Source of the DNA: CALIZF01 sp046292445 | GTDB lineage: Bacteria; Pseudomonadota; Alphaproteobacteria; Rhodobacterales; Rhodobacteraceae | DNA length: 58,192 bases | Direction of reading: 5' to 3' | Assembly: GCA_046292445.1 (NCBI GenBank) | Contig: JBKBQT010000021.1 | Location: 1-58,192, forward strand | In this document: positions 1 through 8,550 of the stretch, piece after piece | Numbering within the stretch: position 1 is the first letter of the stretch | Layout of the letters: each line of letters starts with the position of its first letter | The notes under the pieces: generated by a model | Databases searched by the model: none | What the model saw: the letters and a program-made list of their open reading frames with translations, nothing else | Told to the model about the DNA's origin: nothing | Position numbers and translations under genes: made by a program

Positions 1-165
1 GCCCGACCGCCGCCGCGGCGCCCGACCGCACCGCCGCGGACGGGCGCCCGGGCGGCGCGGCCGGTGGCCAACCGCCGCACCGGGCAGGCCCCGGTCCGAC
101 CGCCCCGCACCCGTCCGGCCCCCGGGGGACCGGCACCGATCACGCCCGACCGGGCCAGTGCGTGA
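1..165 (+). CDS. possible 3' end of an upstream gene (partial)
   Basis: The frame starting at base 1 is open to a TGA at 163-165, and that stop overlaps the GTG start of crtA (GTGA). The translated tail is rich in Pro, Arg and Ala and I do not recognise it. In DNA this GC-rich a 54-codon open frame can arise by chance, so the support is only the stop/start overlap. If real, crtA would be translationally coupled to a gene to the left. The same stretch contains a roughly 20-base imperfect tandem repeat at 1-40 and no TGT triplet, so no PpsR-type operator is visible here. Confidence 0.2.
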   Translation, partial: ARPPPRRPTAPPRTGARAARPVANRRTGQAPVRPPRTRPAPGGPAPITPDRASA

Positions 166-896
166 CCCTGACGCTCGCCCGGTTCGACGGCGCGCGCGGC
201 ACGGCCTTTGCGCTCTGGCAGATGGCGGCGGCGCGGATCGACCTCGGGCGCGACGGCGATGTCGGGTTCTGGAAGCTCTGCGGCTCGGGCACCGACGGAT
301 CGGGGTCGGGCCAGGGCTTCACCCCGCGGCCGAACTGGCATGTCTGGGCCATCCTCGCCACGTTCCGCGACCGGGCCACGGCCGAGGCACGGCTGGCGCA
401 GGGCCAGCCCTGGCGGCGCTGGCGGGCAAGGGCGGCGGAAAGCTGCACCCTCTTTCTCGAACCCGTCGCGGCCCGCGGCCTTTGGGCCGGCCGGACACCC
501 TTCGACCCCGGCATTGCTGCCGGCGGCGGCGCCCGCGAACCCATGGTCGCCCCCCTCGCCGCCCTCACCCGCGCCAGCGTCCGCCCGGCCCGCGCCCTGC
601 GGTTCTGGGCCCGCGTGCCGCGTATTCAGGCGATGGTGAACCGCGATCCCGCGCTCGTCTTCGGCATCGGCCTTGGCGAGGTGCCGCTGGTGCACCAGAT
701 CACCTTTTCCGTCTGGCCCGATGCCGCCGCCATGGCCGCCTTCGCCCGCGGGAACGGCCCGCACGGGCAGGCGATCCGCGCGGTGCGCGACGAGGGCTGG
801 TTTTCCGAGGAACTCTATGCCCGCTTTCGCGTCACCGGCGCATCGGGCACATGGGGCGGGCGCCACCCGCTCCACCGGCTGAAGGATCACGCATGA
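162..896 (+). CDS. crtA: spheroidene monooxygenase CrtA
   Basis: Converts spheroidene to spheroidenone with molecular oxygen, the last carotenoid step of the spheroidene branch in Rhodobacter-type phototrophs. The 244-residue product carries the family signature GFWKLCGSG near residue 35, followed by GFTPRPNWHVWAILATF, typical of CrtA. It lies directly upstream of bchI, as in Rhodobacter clusters. The start is GTG at 162; no in-frame ATG precedes it and the length matches the family. The TGA at 894-896 overlaps the bchI ATG (ATGA), so the two are probably translationally coupled. Identification is by recognised motif and context. Confidence 0.93.
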   Translation: MTLTLARFDGARGTAFALWQMAAARIDLGRDGDVGFWKLCGSGTDGSGSGQGFTPRPNWHVWAILATFRDRATAEARLAQGQPWRRWRARAAESCTLFLEPVAARGLWAGRTPFDPGIAAGGGAREPMVAPLAALTRASVRPARALRFWARVPRIQAMVNRDPALVFGIGLGEVPLVHQITFSVWPDAAAMAAFARGNGPHGQAIRAVRDEGWFSEELYARFRVTGASGTWGGRHPLHRLKDHA

Positions 897-1897
897 CGGC
901 ACCCTTTCCCTTCTCGGCCATCGTCGGCCAGGCCGAGATGAAACAGGCGATGATCCTGACCGCCATCGACCCCGCCATCGGCGGCGTGCTGGTGTTCGGC
1001 GACCGCGGCACCGGCAAGTCCACCGCCGTCCGCGCGCTCGCCGCGCTGCTGCCCGAGATCGAGGTGGTCGAGGGCTGTCCGGTCAATTCGCCCGGCCTCG
1101 AGGCGGTGCCCGACTGGGTCGGCCCGCTGCCCGGCCGGATCGTCCGCCGCCCCACCCCGGTGATCGACCTGCCGCTCGGCGTGACCGAGGACCGCGTCGT
1201 CGGCGCGCTCGACATCGAGCGGGCGCTGACGCGGGGGGAAAAGGCGTTCCAGCCGGGCCTGCTGGCCCGCGCCAACCGCGGCTATCTCTACATCGACGAG
1301 GTCAACCTGCTCGAGGATCACATCGTCGATCTCCTGCTCGACGTCGCGCAATCGGGCGAGAACGTGGTCGAACGCGAGGGGCTGTCGATCCGCCATCCGG
1401 CGCGCTTCGTCCTCGTCGGCTCGGGCAACCCCGAGGAGGGCGAGCTCCGGCCCCAGCTTCTCGACCGCTTCGGCCTCTCGGTCGAGGTGGTCAGCCCGCG
1501 CGACATCGAGACGCGGATCGAGGTCATCCGCCGCCGCGACGCCTACGAGACCGACCGCGAGGGGTTCCTGAAGAAGTGGCGGCCCAAGGAAAATGCGCTG
1601 CGCAAGCAGATCCTTGCGGCGCGATCCTCGCTCGGCGCACTAAAGACGCCGAATACCGTCCTGCACGATTGCGCCGCGCTTTGCATCGCGCTCGGCTCGG
1701 ACGGGTTGCGCGGCGAGCTGACGCTGCTGCGCGCGGCCCGGGCGGCTGCGGCCTTCGAGGGCGCGGGAAGCGTCACCCGCGACCATCTGCGCGCCATCGC
1801 CGCCCCGGCGCTGCGCCACCGCCTGCGCCGCGACCCGCTCGACGAGGCGGGATCGACCGCGCGCGTCGCCCGCACGGTGGCCGAGGTGCTGCCGTGA
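893..1897 (+). CDS. bchI: magnesium chelatase ATPase subunit I (BchI)
   Basis: AAA+ ATPase subunit of Mg-chelatase, which with BchD and BchH inserts Mg2+ into protoporphyrin IX, the first committed step to bacteriochlorophyll. The 334-residue protein has Walker A GDRGTGKST (residues 36-44), a Walker B region around YIDEVNLLEDH (about residue 125) and the sensor-1 stretch VGSGNPEEGELRPQLLDRFG. Its length equals that of Rhodobacter BchI proteins. The ATG at 893 overlaps the crtA stop, and the TGA at 1895-1897 overlaps a GTG that may start bchD. Confidence 0.97.
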   Translation: MTAPFPFSAIVGQAEMKQAMILTAIDPAIGGVLVFGDRGTGKSTAVRALAALLPEIEVVEGCPVNSPGLEAVPDWVGPLPGRIVRRPTPVIDLPLGVTEDRVVGALDIERALTRGEKAFQPGLLARANRGYLYIDEVNLLEDHIVDLLLDVAQSGENVVEREGLSIRHPARFVLVGSGNPEEGELRPQLLDRFGLSVEVVSPRDIETRIEVIRRRDAYETDREGFLKKWRPKENALRKQILAARSSLGALKTPNTVLHDCAALCIALGSDGLRGELTLLRAARAAAAFEGAGSVTRDHLRAIAAPALRHRLRRDPLDEAGSTARVARTVAEVLP

Positions 1898-3621
1898 GCG
1901 CAGGCCGGCCGGCCCCGCGCGTCCCCGCGGCCGGCCCCCCCCCCGGCGCCATGACGGACGCCCCCTCGCCCTGGTCGCGCGCCCGCGATGCGCTCGCCCT
2001 TCTCGCGATCGACCCGGCGGGCCTCGGCGGCCTCTGGCTGCGCGCCCGCGCCGGCCCGGTGCGCGATCTCGTCACCGCTGCGCTCGCCCTGCCGCTGCCG
2101 CTGCGCCGGATCGGCCCGGCCACAGACGACGATGCGCTCTATGGCGGCATCGACCTTGCCGCGACGCTGGCGGCGGGGCGGGCGGTGACCGGCGACGGGC
2201 TTCTGGCGCGCCCGGCCGCGCTGGTGCTGACCATGGCCGAACGGGCGCCGGCCGGCCTTGCGGCGCGGCTCGCCCAGGCGCTCGACGCCGGCCGGCACGC
2301 CCTCATCGCGCTCGACGAGGGCGCCGAGGACGGCGAGGCGCTCGCCCCCGCCCTCGCCGACCGGCTCGCCTTCTTCCTCGATACCGGCGATCTGATGTGG
2401 TCCGAGGCCGAGCCCCTCGCCCCCGATCCGGCCGCCATCGCCGCCGCCCGCGCCGCCCTGCCCGCCGTGACGCTCCCCGATGCGGCCCGCGCGACCCTCG
2501 CCCGCCTCGCCGCCGCCATGGGGATCGGCTCGCTGCGCGCGCCCATCCTCGCCGCCCGCGCCGCCCGCGCATCGGCGGCGCGGGCCGGGCGCAGCGCCGT
2601 GGGCGAGGACGACCTGCGCCTTGCTGCCACGCTCGTCCTCGCCCATCGCGGCACTCCGCCCGCCGAGGCGCCCGAGCCGCCGCCTCCGCCCGGTTCCGAG
2701 ACCGAACCCGACCGCCCCGATCCCGGGCCGGGCGAGACCACGCCGCCCGACGCCATCCCCGACGACATCCTGCTCGAGGCGATCCGCACCGCCCTGCCCG
2801 AGGGCCTGCTCGACCGCCTTGCGGCGGGCCGCGCCGCGCGCAGCGCCGCCGGGGCGAGCGGGACGGGGGCGGAAACCCGCGGCAACCGCCGCGGCCGCCC
2901 TCTCCCCCCCCGCCCCGGCCGGCTCGGGGACGGCGCGCGGCTCGACCTCGTGGCAACGCTGCGCAGCGCCGCCCCGTGGCAGCGCCTGCGCGCCCCCGCA
3001 CCGGGCCGCGAGGGCCTCAGGATCCGCGCGGACGACCTGCGCCTCAAGCGGTTCCGCGAAACCTCCGACCGGGTGCTGATCTTCGCCGTCGATGCCAGCG
3101 GCTCGGCCGCCATGGCGCGCCTCGCCGAGGCCAAGGGCGCGGTCGAACTCCTCCTCGCCCAGGCCTATGCACGCCGCGATCACGTCGCACTCGTCGCCTT
3201 CCGCGGCCGCGAGGCCGAACTGCTTCTGCCCCCCACCCGCAGCCTCGTGCAGACCAAGCGCCGCCTCGGCGCGCTGCCCGGCGGCGGGCCGACCCCGCTG
3301 GCGGCCGGCCTCAAGCTGGCCCTCGACATCGCCGAACTGACGCGCAGCCGCGGCATGACGCCGACCATCGCCCTCTTGACCGACGGGCGCGGCAACATCG
3401 CCCTCGACGGCACCGCCGACCGCGCGGCCGCCGAGGCCGATGCGCTGCGCCTCGCCCGCGCAATCCGCAGCCGCGCCATCCCCGCGCTGGTGCTCGATAC
3501 CGCAAGCCGGCCGCAGCCGGGGCTGCGCGCGCTCGCCGGCGCGCTCGGCGCGACCTACCTCGCCCTTCCGCGCGCCGATGCCCGCCGCCTCGCCGGCACC
3601 CTCGCGGCGGCGCTGACATGA
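1894..3621 (+). CDS. bchD: magnesium chelatase subunit D (BchD)
   Basis: Partner of BchI in the ATP-driven Mg-chelatase motor. It shows a degenerate N-terminal AAA+ half, a Pro/Glu-rich linker around residues 265-290 and a C-terminal integrin-I/von Willebrand A domain with the MIDAS motif DASGS near residue 400. Two starts are plausible. GTG at 1894 follows GAGGTG with 5-base spacing and overlaps the bchI stop (575 residues). ATG at 1951 has no visible Shine-Dalgarno but gives 556 residues, nearer the usual length. The extra 19 residues are low complexity and encoded across a run of ten C (1935-1944). The stop overlaps bchO (ATGA). Confidence 0.95.
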   Translation: MSAGRPAPRVPAAGPPPGAMTDAPSPWSRARDALALLAIDPAGLGGLWLRARAGPVRDLVTAALALPLPLRRIGPATDDDALYGGIDLAATLAAGRAVTGDGLLARPAALVLTMAERAPAGLAARLAQALDAGRHALIALDEGAEDGEALAPALADRLAFFLDTGDLMWSEAEPLAPDPAAIAAARAALPAVTLPDAARATLARLAAAMGIGSLRAPILAARAARASAARAGRSAVGEDDLRLAATLVLAHRGTPPAEAPEPPPPPGSETEPDRPDPGPGETTPPDAIPDDILLEAIRTALPEGLLDRLAAGRAARSAAGASGTGAETRGNRRGRPLPPRPGRLGDGARLDLVATLRSAAPWQRLRAPAPGREGLRIRADDLRLKRFRETSDRVLIFAVDASGSAAMARLAEAKGAVELLLAQAYARRDHVALVAFRGREAELLLPPTRSLVQTKRRLGALPGGGPTPLAAGLKLALDIAELTRSRGMTPTIALLTDGRGNIALDGTADRAAAEADALRLARAIRSRAIPALVLDTASRPQPGLRALAGALGATYLALPRADARRLAGTLAAALT

Positions 3622-4493
3622 AACCCCTGAGCCTGCCCCCCTTCTGGCCCGGCCGCGACGGATCGCGCCGCATCGCGGCCCGCCCGCATCTGTGGCACGT
3701 GCAGGTGCAGGGCGAGGGTCCGCCGGTCCTGTTGCTGCACGGCGCGGGGGGCGCCGGCCACAGCTGGCGCGCACTCGCCCCCGCCCTCGCACCACATTAC
3801 ACCCTGATCGCGCCCGACCTGCCGGGCCAGGGCTTCACCACCGCCGGCAGCCGCAGCCGCATGGCCCTGCCGACCATGGCCGAGGATATCGCCGCCCTCC
3901 TCGCGCAGGAAAACTGGCGCCCGGCCGCCATCATCGGCCATTCCGCCGGCGCCGCCCTCGCCCTCCGGCTGGCCGAGATCCTCGAGGGCCCGCCCGCGAT
4001 CGTCGGCATCAACGCCGCCCTCTCGCCCTTCCAGGGCGTGGCCGCCGTGATGTTCCCGATGATGGCGCGGCTCCTTGCGATGAACCCCTTCGTCGCGCCC
4101 GCCTTCGCGCGGCTCTGGCGCAATGCCGATCAGGTCGACCGGCTGATCCGCGCGACCGGCAGCGCACTCGACCCCGAGGGTCTCGCCTGCTACCTCCACC
4201 TCGTGCGCGACGCCGGCCATGTGGACGGAACGCTCGCGATGATGGCGCAGTGGCGGCTCGACGGCCTGCTCGCCCGCCTGCCCCGCATCGCCGCCCCGGT
4301 GCTGCTGGTCACGGCCGAAGACGACCGCGCCGTGCCGCCCGACGTCTCGGCCGAGGCCGCGGCCCGCCTGCCCGTGGCCCGCCGGGTCGCCCTCGCCAGC
4401 GGCGGGCACCTCGTGCACGAAACCGACCCCGCCCCCGTCGCCGCCGCGATCCTGCCCTTCCTCGCCGCCGAGGCCCGCCGCAGCCACGCCTGA
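3618..4493 (+). CDS. bchO: Mg-chelatase-associated alpha/beta hydrolase BchO
   Basis: An alpha/beta-hydrolase-fold protein found next to bchID in purple bacteria. The exact reaction is unsettled and it is usually described as Mg-chelatase accessory. The 291 residues include an oxyanion segment LLLHGAGGAGHSW, the nucleophile elbow GHSAG (about residues 108-112) and a late histidine in GGHLVHE, giving a credible Ser-Asp-His triad. The ATG at 3618 overlaps the bchD stop, so it belongs to the crtA-bchIDO transcription unit. The gene ends the unit and faces idi, with about 120 bases between them. Confidence 0.93.
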   Translation: MKPLSLPPFWPGRDGSRRIAARPHLWHVQVQGEGPPVLLLHGAGGAGHSWRALAPALAPHYTLIAPDLPGQGFTTAGSRSRMALPTMAEDIAALLAQENWRPAAIIGHSAGAALALRLAEILEGPPAIVGINAALSPFQGVAAVMFPMMARLLAMNPFVAPAFARLWRNADQVDRLIRATGSALDPEGLACYLHLVRDAGHVDGTLAMMAQWRLDGLLARLPRIAAPVLLVTAEDDRAVPPDVSAEAAARLPVARRVALASGGHLVHETDPAPVAAAILPFLAAEARRSHA

Positions 4494-4540
4494 TCCGGCC
4501 CCGCATGATCCTGCGCCGCCCGCCCGCACCGACCCGCGCC

Positions 4541-4572
4541 CTTCAGGCTGGCCCAAATATCCCCGCCGGAGG
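4541..4572 (-). repeat. dispersed (A/G)TATTT repeat, copy 1
   Basis: Read on the minus strand, these 32 bases are identical to 34213-34244. The core is GGGGATATTTGGGCCAGCC, ending in TGAAG. The copy lies between the convergent genes bchO and idi, outside coding sequence. It is one of six related elements in the window (also at 13131, 14596, 18417, 34213 and 36501). Confidence 0.85.
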
Positions 4573-4613
4573 CGCACATCCCCGCCCCGCGTTCCCGCCG
4601 GGACATCGCGCCC

Positions 4614-5144
4614 CTAGCGCACGGCCAGCGTGCCGAACAGCATGTCCATGTGCCGCGCGAGGTAGATCCGCAACCAGGGCGTATAGCGCGCCGGATGCCG
4701 CTCGCATTCGGCCGCAAGGTCGTAGAGATCGACCCAGGCCACCGCCTGCACCTCCGCCGGATCGGGCGCGAGGCGCAGGGCGTCGGGCGCGGTGGCGGTG
4801 AATATCTCCACCACCTCGTGCTCGATCAGCCCACCACCGACCGCGGCGCGGTATTCGACCTGCCCGGCAAAGGCCGGCGCCGTGCCGGTGATGCCGAGCT
4901 CCTCGCGCATCCGCCGCACCGCGCAGGCCGCCGGGTCCTCGCCCCAGGCGGGATGCGTGCAGCAGGTGTTGGCCCAGAGGCCGGGCGTGTGATACTTGCC
5001 CGCCGCCCGCTGCTGGATCAGCGTCTCGCGCCCGCGCATCAGGAACACCGACACCGCGAGGTGCCGCAGCCCCTCGCGGTGCACCTGCATCTTCTCGACC
5101 GGGGCGAGCGCGCCGCCCACCCAGGCGGGGATCAGCGCGGTCAT
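4614..5144 (-). CDS. idi: isopentenyl-diphosphate delta-isomerase (type I)
   Basis: Interconverts IPP and DMAPP, supplying C5 units for carotenoids and for the geranylgeranyl tail of bacteriochlorophyll. The 176-residue Nudix-fold protein has the type I active-site segment NTCCTHP (catalytic Cys, about residue 60) and a Nudix-like helix AVRRMREELGI. The ATG at 5144 overlaps the bchP stop (ATGA), so idi is the last gene of the bchG-pucC-like-bchP-idi unit. This placement in the cluster is usual for Rhodobacter and links isoprenoid supply to pigment demand. Confidence 0.96.
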   Translation of the reverse strand: MTALIPAWVGGALAPVEKMQVHREGLRHLAVSVFLMRGRETLIQQRAAGKYHTPGLWANTCCTHPAWGEDPAACAVRRMREELGITGTAPAFAGQVEYRAAVGGGLIEHEVVEIFTATAPDALRLAPDPAEVQAVAWVDLYDLAAECERHPARYTPWLRIYLARHMDMLFGTLAVR

Positions 5145-6334
5145 GTCCGCAGCGGCGACACGAGGCCGAGCAGATGGGCGACGTTCTTGATCCCGATCTT
5201 GATATGGGCGAGCGGGCGGGCCTTGACGAGCTTCTTGTTCATGTAGGCCTCGAAGGTCAGCCGCTGCACGTCCACGTCATGGCAGAGCGACACGAACCGC
5301 TCGCGCCGCTCGTCGCTGCGATAATAGGCGTCCTGCATGCTGCGCAAGACCTTGAAGACGGTCCCATGCTCGCGCAGGAAAAGCTTCCGCGCCAGCGCGA
5401 GATCGCGCGCGCGCCCCGTGCGCAGGAAGGCCTCGGCCGCCGTCGCCGCAGCCCGGCCCCCAGCCATCGCGTAGTAGATCCCCTCGCCCGAGGACGGCGC
5501 GACAACCCCCGCCGCATCCCCGGCCAGCACCACGTCGCGCCCGTTGTCCCAGCGATCGAGCGGCTTCAGCGGGATCGGCGCGCCCTCCCTGCGGATCGTC
5601 CTGCACCCGGTGAGGCCCGACATCGCGCGCAAGGCGGTCGTCGCGTCCTTGAGGTTCACGCCGTCAACCTCGGTCCCCATCCCGACGCTCGCCTGCCCGC
5701 CATGGGGGAAGACCCAGCCGTAGAAATCCGGGCTGATCCGGCCGTCATAGATCACGTCGCAGCGCGCGGGGTCGTAATCGGCGTTGGCCGCCGCCTCGGC
5801 CAGCGGCGCCTCGATGATCTCGTGATAGGCGATGACATAGGGAATCGTGTCGCCCCCCGGCACCTCGGCCCGCGCGACGCCCGACCGCGCGCCGTCGGCG
5901 CCGATGACGAGCCGCGTCGTCAGCCGCCGTTCCGCACCGCTCGCCTTGTCGCGGTAGACGACATGCGTGCCCTCCGCATCCCGCTCGTTGCGCAGCCATG
6001 TGCCGGTCAGCCGCTCGGCCCCCGCCGAGGCGGCCCGCACCCGCAGGAATTCGTCGAAATGCTCGCGGTCCACCATGCCGACATAGCCGTTCTCGATCGG
6101 GATATCGACGGCGCGCCCGGTGGGCGAGATCATGCGGGCGGTGGTGATGCGGGCCACGATCTGGCTGTCGGGAATGCGGAAATCGGCGATCAGACGCGGC
6201 GGGATCGCGCCGCCGCAGGGCTTGATCCGCCCCGCCCGGTCGATCAGGGCGACGCGCCGCCCGGCACGGGCAAGGTCCTCGGCCGCCACCGCGCCCGAAG
6301 GCCCGCCGCCCACCACCACAACGTCATAGGTCAT
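5141..6334 (-). CDS. bchP: geranylgeranyl diphosphate/bacteriochlorophyll reductase BchP
   Basis: FAD-dependent reductase that hydrogenates the geranylgeranyl side chain of bacteriochlorophyll to phytyl. The 397-residue protein starts with a beta strand and dinucleotide-binding motif VVGGGPSGAVAAEDLARAG, followed by KPCGGAIPPRL, typical of the ChlP/BchP family. A second FAD-binding stretch GDAAGVVAPSSGEGIYYAM lies near residue 275. The ATG at 6334 is one base downstream of the stop of the pucC-family gene (6336), and its own stop overlaps idi. Confidence 0.97.
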   Translation of the reverse strand: MTYDVVVVGGGPSGAVAAEDLARAGRRVALIDRAGRIKPCGGAIPPRLIADFRIPDSQIVARITTARMISPTGRAVDIPIENGYVGMVDREHFDEFLRVRAASAGAERLTGTWLRNERDAEGTHVVYRDKASGAERRLTTRLVIGADGARSGVARAEVPGGDTIPYVIAYHEIIEAPLAEAAANADYDPARCDVIYDGRISPDFYGWVFPHGGQASVGMGTEVDGVNLKDATTALRAMSGLTGCRTIRREGAPIPLKPLDRWDNGRDVVLAGDAAGVVAPSSGEGIYYAMAGGRAAATAAEAFLRTGRARDLALARKLFLREHGTVFKVLRSMQDAYYRSDERRERFVSLCHDVDVQRLTFEAYMNKKLVKARPLAHIKIGIKNVAHLLGLVSPLRT

Positions 6335-6335
6335 G

Positions 6336-7625
6336 TCATTCTCCGGGTACGAGGCGCGGCCGGCCCGCCGGGGCGGGCCGCTCCATCACGCGCAGGGCAA
6401 GGGCGGCAGAGGCGAGGAACAGCCCCGCCTCCAGCAGGAAGACGGCGCCGAAGGCGGGCGCCGCGTCGAGAAACATCCGGGCGACATCGGCCAGCGCGGC
6501 CCCCGTCAGCCCGCCGAAACCGGCCGCGATGGCCTGGGCCGCGCCCCACAGGCCCATCCGCGTGCCCTCGCGCCGCCCGCGCCCCTCCCCGGCCAGCGCC
6601 ATCATCGACCCGATGGCCGCGACCGCGAACATGCCGTTGCAGAACCCCAGCGCCATGACCGCCGGCGTCAGCCAGCCCGCCGCGCCCGCAACGCCCAGCG
6701 TGGCGATCCCCGCCAGCACCGCCGCCGACCCGAGGCACCCCGCGATCACCCAGCCGCGCAGCGACCCGATCCCGAGGCCCGTGGCGGCGATCCCCACGGT
6801 CAGCATCCCGAGGAACACGCCCCCGTTCTGCGCGCCCGACAGGCTCGTGGTCTGCCCCGGCGTGAGGTGGAACACGAGGCCGGCGAAGGGCTCGAGGATC
6901 AGTTCCTGCATGAAATAGGCCGTCATCGACAGGAACACGAAGAGCGTGAAGGCCCGCGCCGCAGGCTCGGCCCAGATCTCGGCGATCCCCTGCCGGAACG
7001 GCATCGCCTCGGGCTCGGGCGCGGCATGAAGGCCCCGCTCGATCCGCCAGACCGCCGCGACCGTCACCGCGAAGGCGCCGCAGACCACCGCGCCGACGAT
7101 CCCCAGCAGGCGCGCATCCGAATAGGGGTCGAGCAGGCCGCCCACCACCGTTGCCGTCACCGCGATCCCGGCGATCATCATCAGCCAGGTGATCGTCGCC
7201 GCCGCCGCCCGCCGGCGCGGCGCGGTCGTGGTGGCGAGCAGCGCCAGCAGCGACGTGCCCGATGCCCCCACCCCCAGCCCGATCATCGCATAGGCGGCCA
7301 GCGACAGCACGAACCCGCCCGCAAAGCTGCGGTCGAGCACCGCCACCGCATAGGCCGCCGCCCAGGCGCCGATCCCCAGCACCGCCATCCCGGCGACGAT
7401 CCAGCGCGTCCGGCTGCCCGAGGTGTCGGCCAGGAAACCCCAGCTCGGCCGGGTGATCTGCACCCCGTAATGCAGCGCCACGAGGAACCCCGGCAGCACC
7501 GCCGGCAGCGCCAGTTCCACCACCATCAGCCGGTTGAGCGTCGAGGTCATCAGCACCACGATCGCCCCGAGGCAAAGCTGCACCAGCCCCAGCCGGACAA
7601 TCCCGAACCATGACAGCGACCGCAT
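6336..7625 (-). CDS. PucC/LhaA-family membrane protein (ORF428 type)
   Basis: Polytopic major-facilitator-like protein of the PucC/LhaA/ORF428 family, thought to handle bacteriochlorophyll or light-harvesting polypeptides during antenna assembly. The 429 residues contain about twelve hydrophobic segments and the family signature around LNRLMVVELALPAVLPG near residue 30. The length and the position between bchG and bchP match ORF428 of Rhodobacter capsulatus. It is a paralogue of lhaA at 20022. The ATG at 7625 shares one base with the bchG stop (TGATG), which suggests coupled translation and a working link to BchG. No specific function is proven from sequence. Confidence 0.92.
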   Translation of the reverse strand: MRSLSWFGIVRLGLVQLCLGAIVVLMTSTLNRLMVVELALPAVLPGFLVALHYGVQITRPSWGFLADTSGSRTRWIVAGMAVLGIGAWAAAYAVAVLDRSFAGGFVLSLAAYAMIGLGVGASGTSLLALLATTTAPRRRAAAATITWLMMIAGIAVTATVVGGLLDPYSDARLLGIVGAVVCGAFAVTVAAVWRIERGLHAAPEPEAMPFRQGIAEIWAEPAARAFTLFVFLSMTAYFMQELILEPFAGLVFHLTPGQTTSLSGAQNGGVFLGMLTVGIAATGLGIGSLRGWVIAGCLGSAAVLAGIATLGVAGAAGWLTPAVMALGFCNGMFAVAAIGSMMALAGEGRGRREGTRMGLWGAAQAIAAGFGGLTGAALADVARMFLDAAPAFGAVFLLEAGLFLASAALALRVMERPAPAGRPRLVPGE

Positions 7626-8548
7626 CACATCCCCCCGAGCGGCGCGAGGTCGCGCACCGCAAAGGCCGACACCATCATCCCCGCGACATAGAGCGTCACG
7701 CCCGTGCCGTTGTACCAGGGCGCCTTGGCCCTGGGATCGCGCAGCAGCACGCGCATCGCGGCGATCTGCGCGGCCAGCAGCGCAGCCACCGCCAGCGCAT
7801 GGACCGGCCGATCCCACACGAAGAGGAGCGCGATCACCAGAAGCTGCGCCAGCGCCATCACCGTGCAGGCGCAGCGGGCCGCCATCTCGGGCCCCATCAC
7901 CACCGGCAGGCTGCGCAGGCCCATGCGCCGGTCGCCCTCCAGCGCCTTGAAATCGTTGAGCGTCATGATCCCGTGCGCACCCATGGCATAAAGCAGCGCC
8001 AGCGTGACCACGGCAAACGACGGCGCCGCCGCCACCATCACCGCCGCGCCGGTGAACCAGGGCAGCCCCTCGTAGCACAGGCCGACCAGCCCCGGCCCCC
8101 ACCAGCCCGACCGCTTGAGCCGCACCGGCTCGGCCGAATAGGCCCAGGCCGCGATCACGCCGACCACCGTCGCCCCGAACCCCCAGGGCCCGAGCACCCA
8201 GCCCATCGCCAGCGCCAGCGCCGTCATCGCCAGCGCCACGTAAAGCCCCCAGCGGCCCGGCACCCGGCCCGAGGGGATCGGCCGGTTCGGCTCGTTGATC
8301 GCATCCACATGCCGGTCGCACCAGTCGTTGGCCGCCTGGCTCATCCCGCAGACCACCGGCCCGGCCAGCACGATGCCGAAGAGGACAAGCAGCCATGACG
8401 TCCCCGCCTCGCCCGGCCAGACGCCCGACGACACGACGCCGCACAGATAGGCCCACATCGGCGGGAACCATGTGATCGGCTTGAGCAGCGTCAGCAAGGC
8501 GCGCGGCTCGGGCAGGGTGCGGGGCTGTGTCGGGATGCTTACAGTCAT
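7625..8548 (-). CDS. bchG: bacteriochlorophyll synthase BchG
   Basis: UbiA-family membrane prenyltransferase that esterifies bacteriochlorophyllide a with geranylgeranyl diphosphate. The 307 residues include the N-terminal family block LLKPITWFPPMWAYLCG, the Mg-diphosphate-binding segment NDWCDRHVD (residues 74-82) followed by AINEPNRPIPSG, and a second acidic motif LNDFKALEGDRRMG. About nine hydrophobic helices are visible. The ATG at 8548 is supported by the conserved N-terminus. Two perfect TGT-N12-ACA sites lie at the start (8526-8543 inside codons 2-8, and 8551-8568 just upstream), so aerobic repression by PpsR is likely. It leads the bchG-ORF428-bchP-idi unit. Confidence 0.97.
   Translation of the reverse strand: MTVSIPTQPRTLPEPRALLTLLKPITWFPPMWAYLCGVVSSGVWPGEAGTSWLLVLFGIVLAGPVVCGMSQAANDWCDRHVDAINEPNRPIPSGRVPGRWGLYVALAMTALALAMGWVLGPWGFGATVVGVIAAWAYSAEPVRLKRSGWWGPGLVGLCYEGLPWFTGAAVMVAAAPSFAVVTLALLYAMGAHGIMTLNDFKALEGDRRMGLRSLPVVMGPEMAARCACTVMALAQLLVIALLFVWDRPVHALAVAALLAAQIAAMRVLLRDPRAKAPWYNGTGVTLYVAGMMVSAFAVRDLAPLGGM
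8526..8543. promoter_or_regulatory. PpsR/CrtJ-type operator within the 5' end of bchG
   Basis: Perfect TGT-N12-ACA match, TGTGTCGGGATGCTTACA on the plus strand. It lies inside the first codons of bchG, seven bases from a second match at 8551-8568. Paired sites separated by a short spacer are typical of cooperative PpsR/CrtJ binding. Assignment rests on the known consensus. Confidence 0.65.
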
Positions 8549-8550
8549 TC

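Noticed and set aside
1543..3795. 750-residue minus-strand open frame opposite bchI/bchD
   Set aside because: Gly/Ala/Arg-rich shadow of bchD with no recognisable domain; the plus-strand frame encodes complete Mg-chelatase motifs. Similar long antisense frames (for example 23616-25709 and 47711-50548) are rejected for the same reason.
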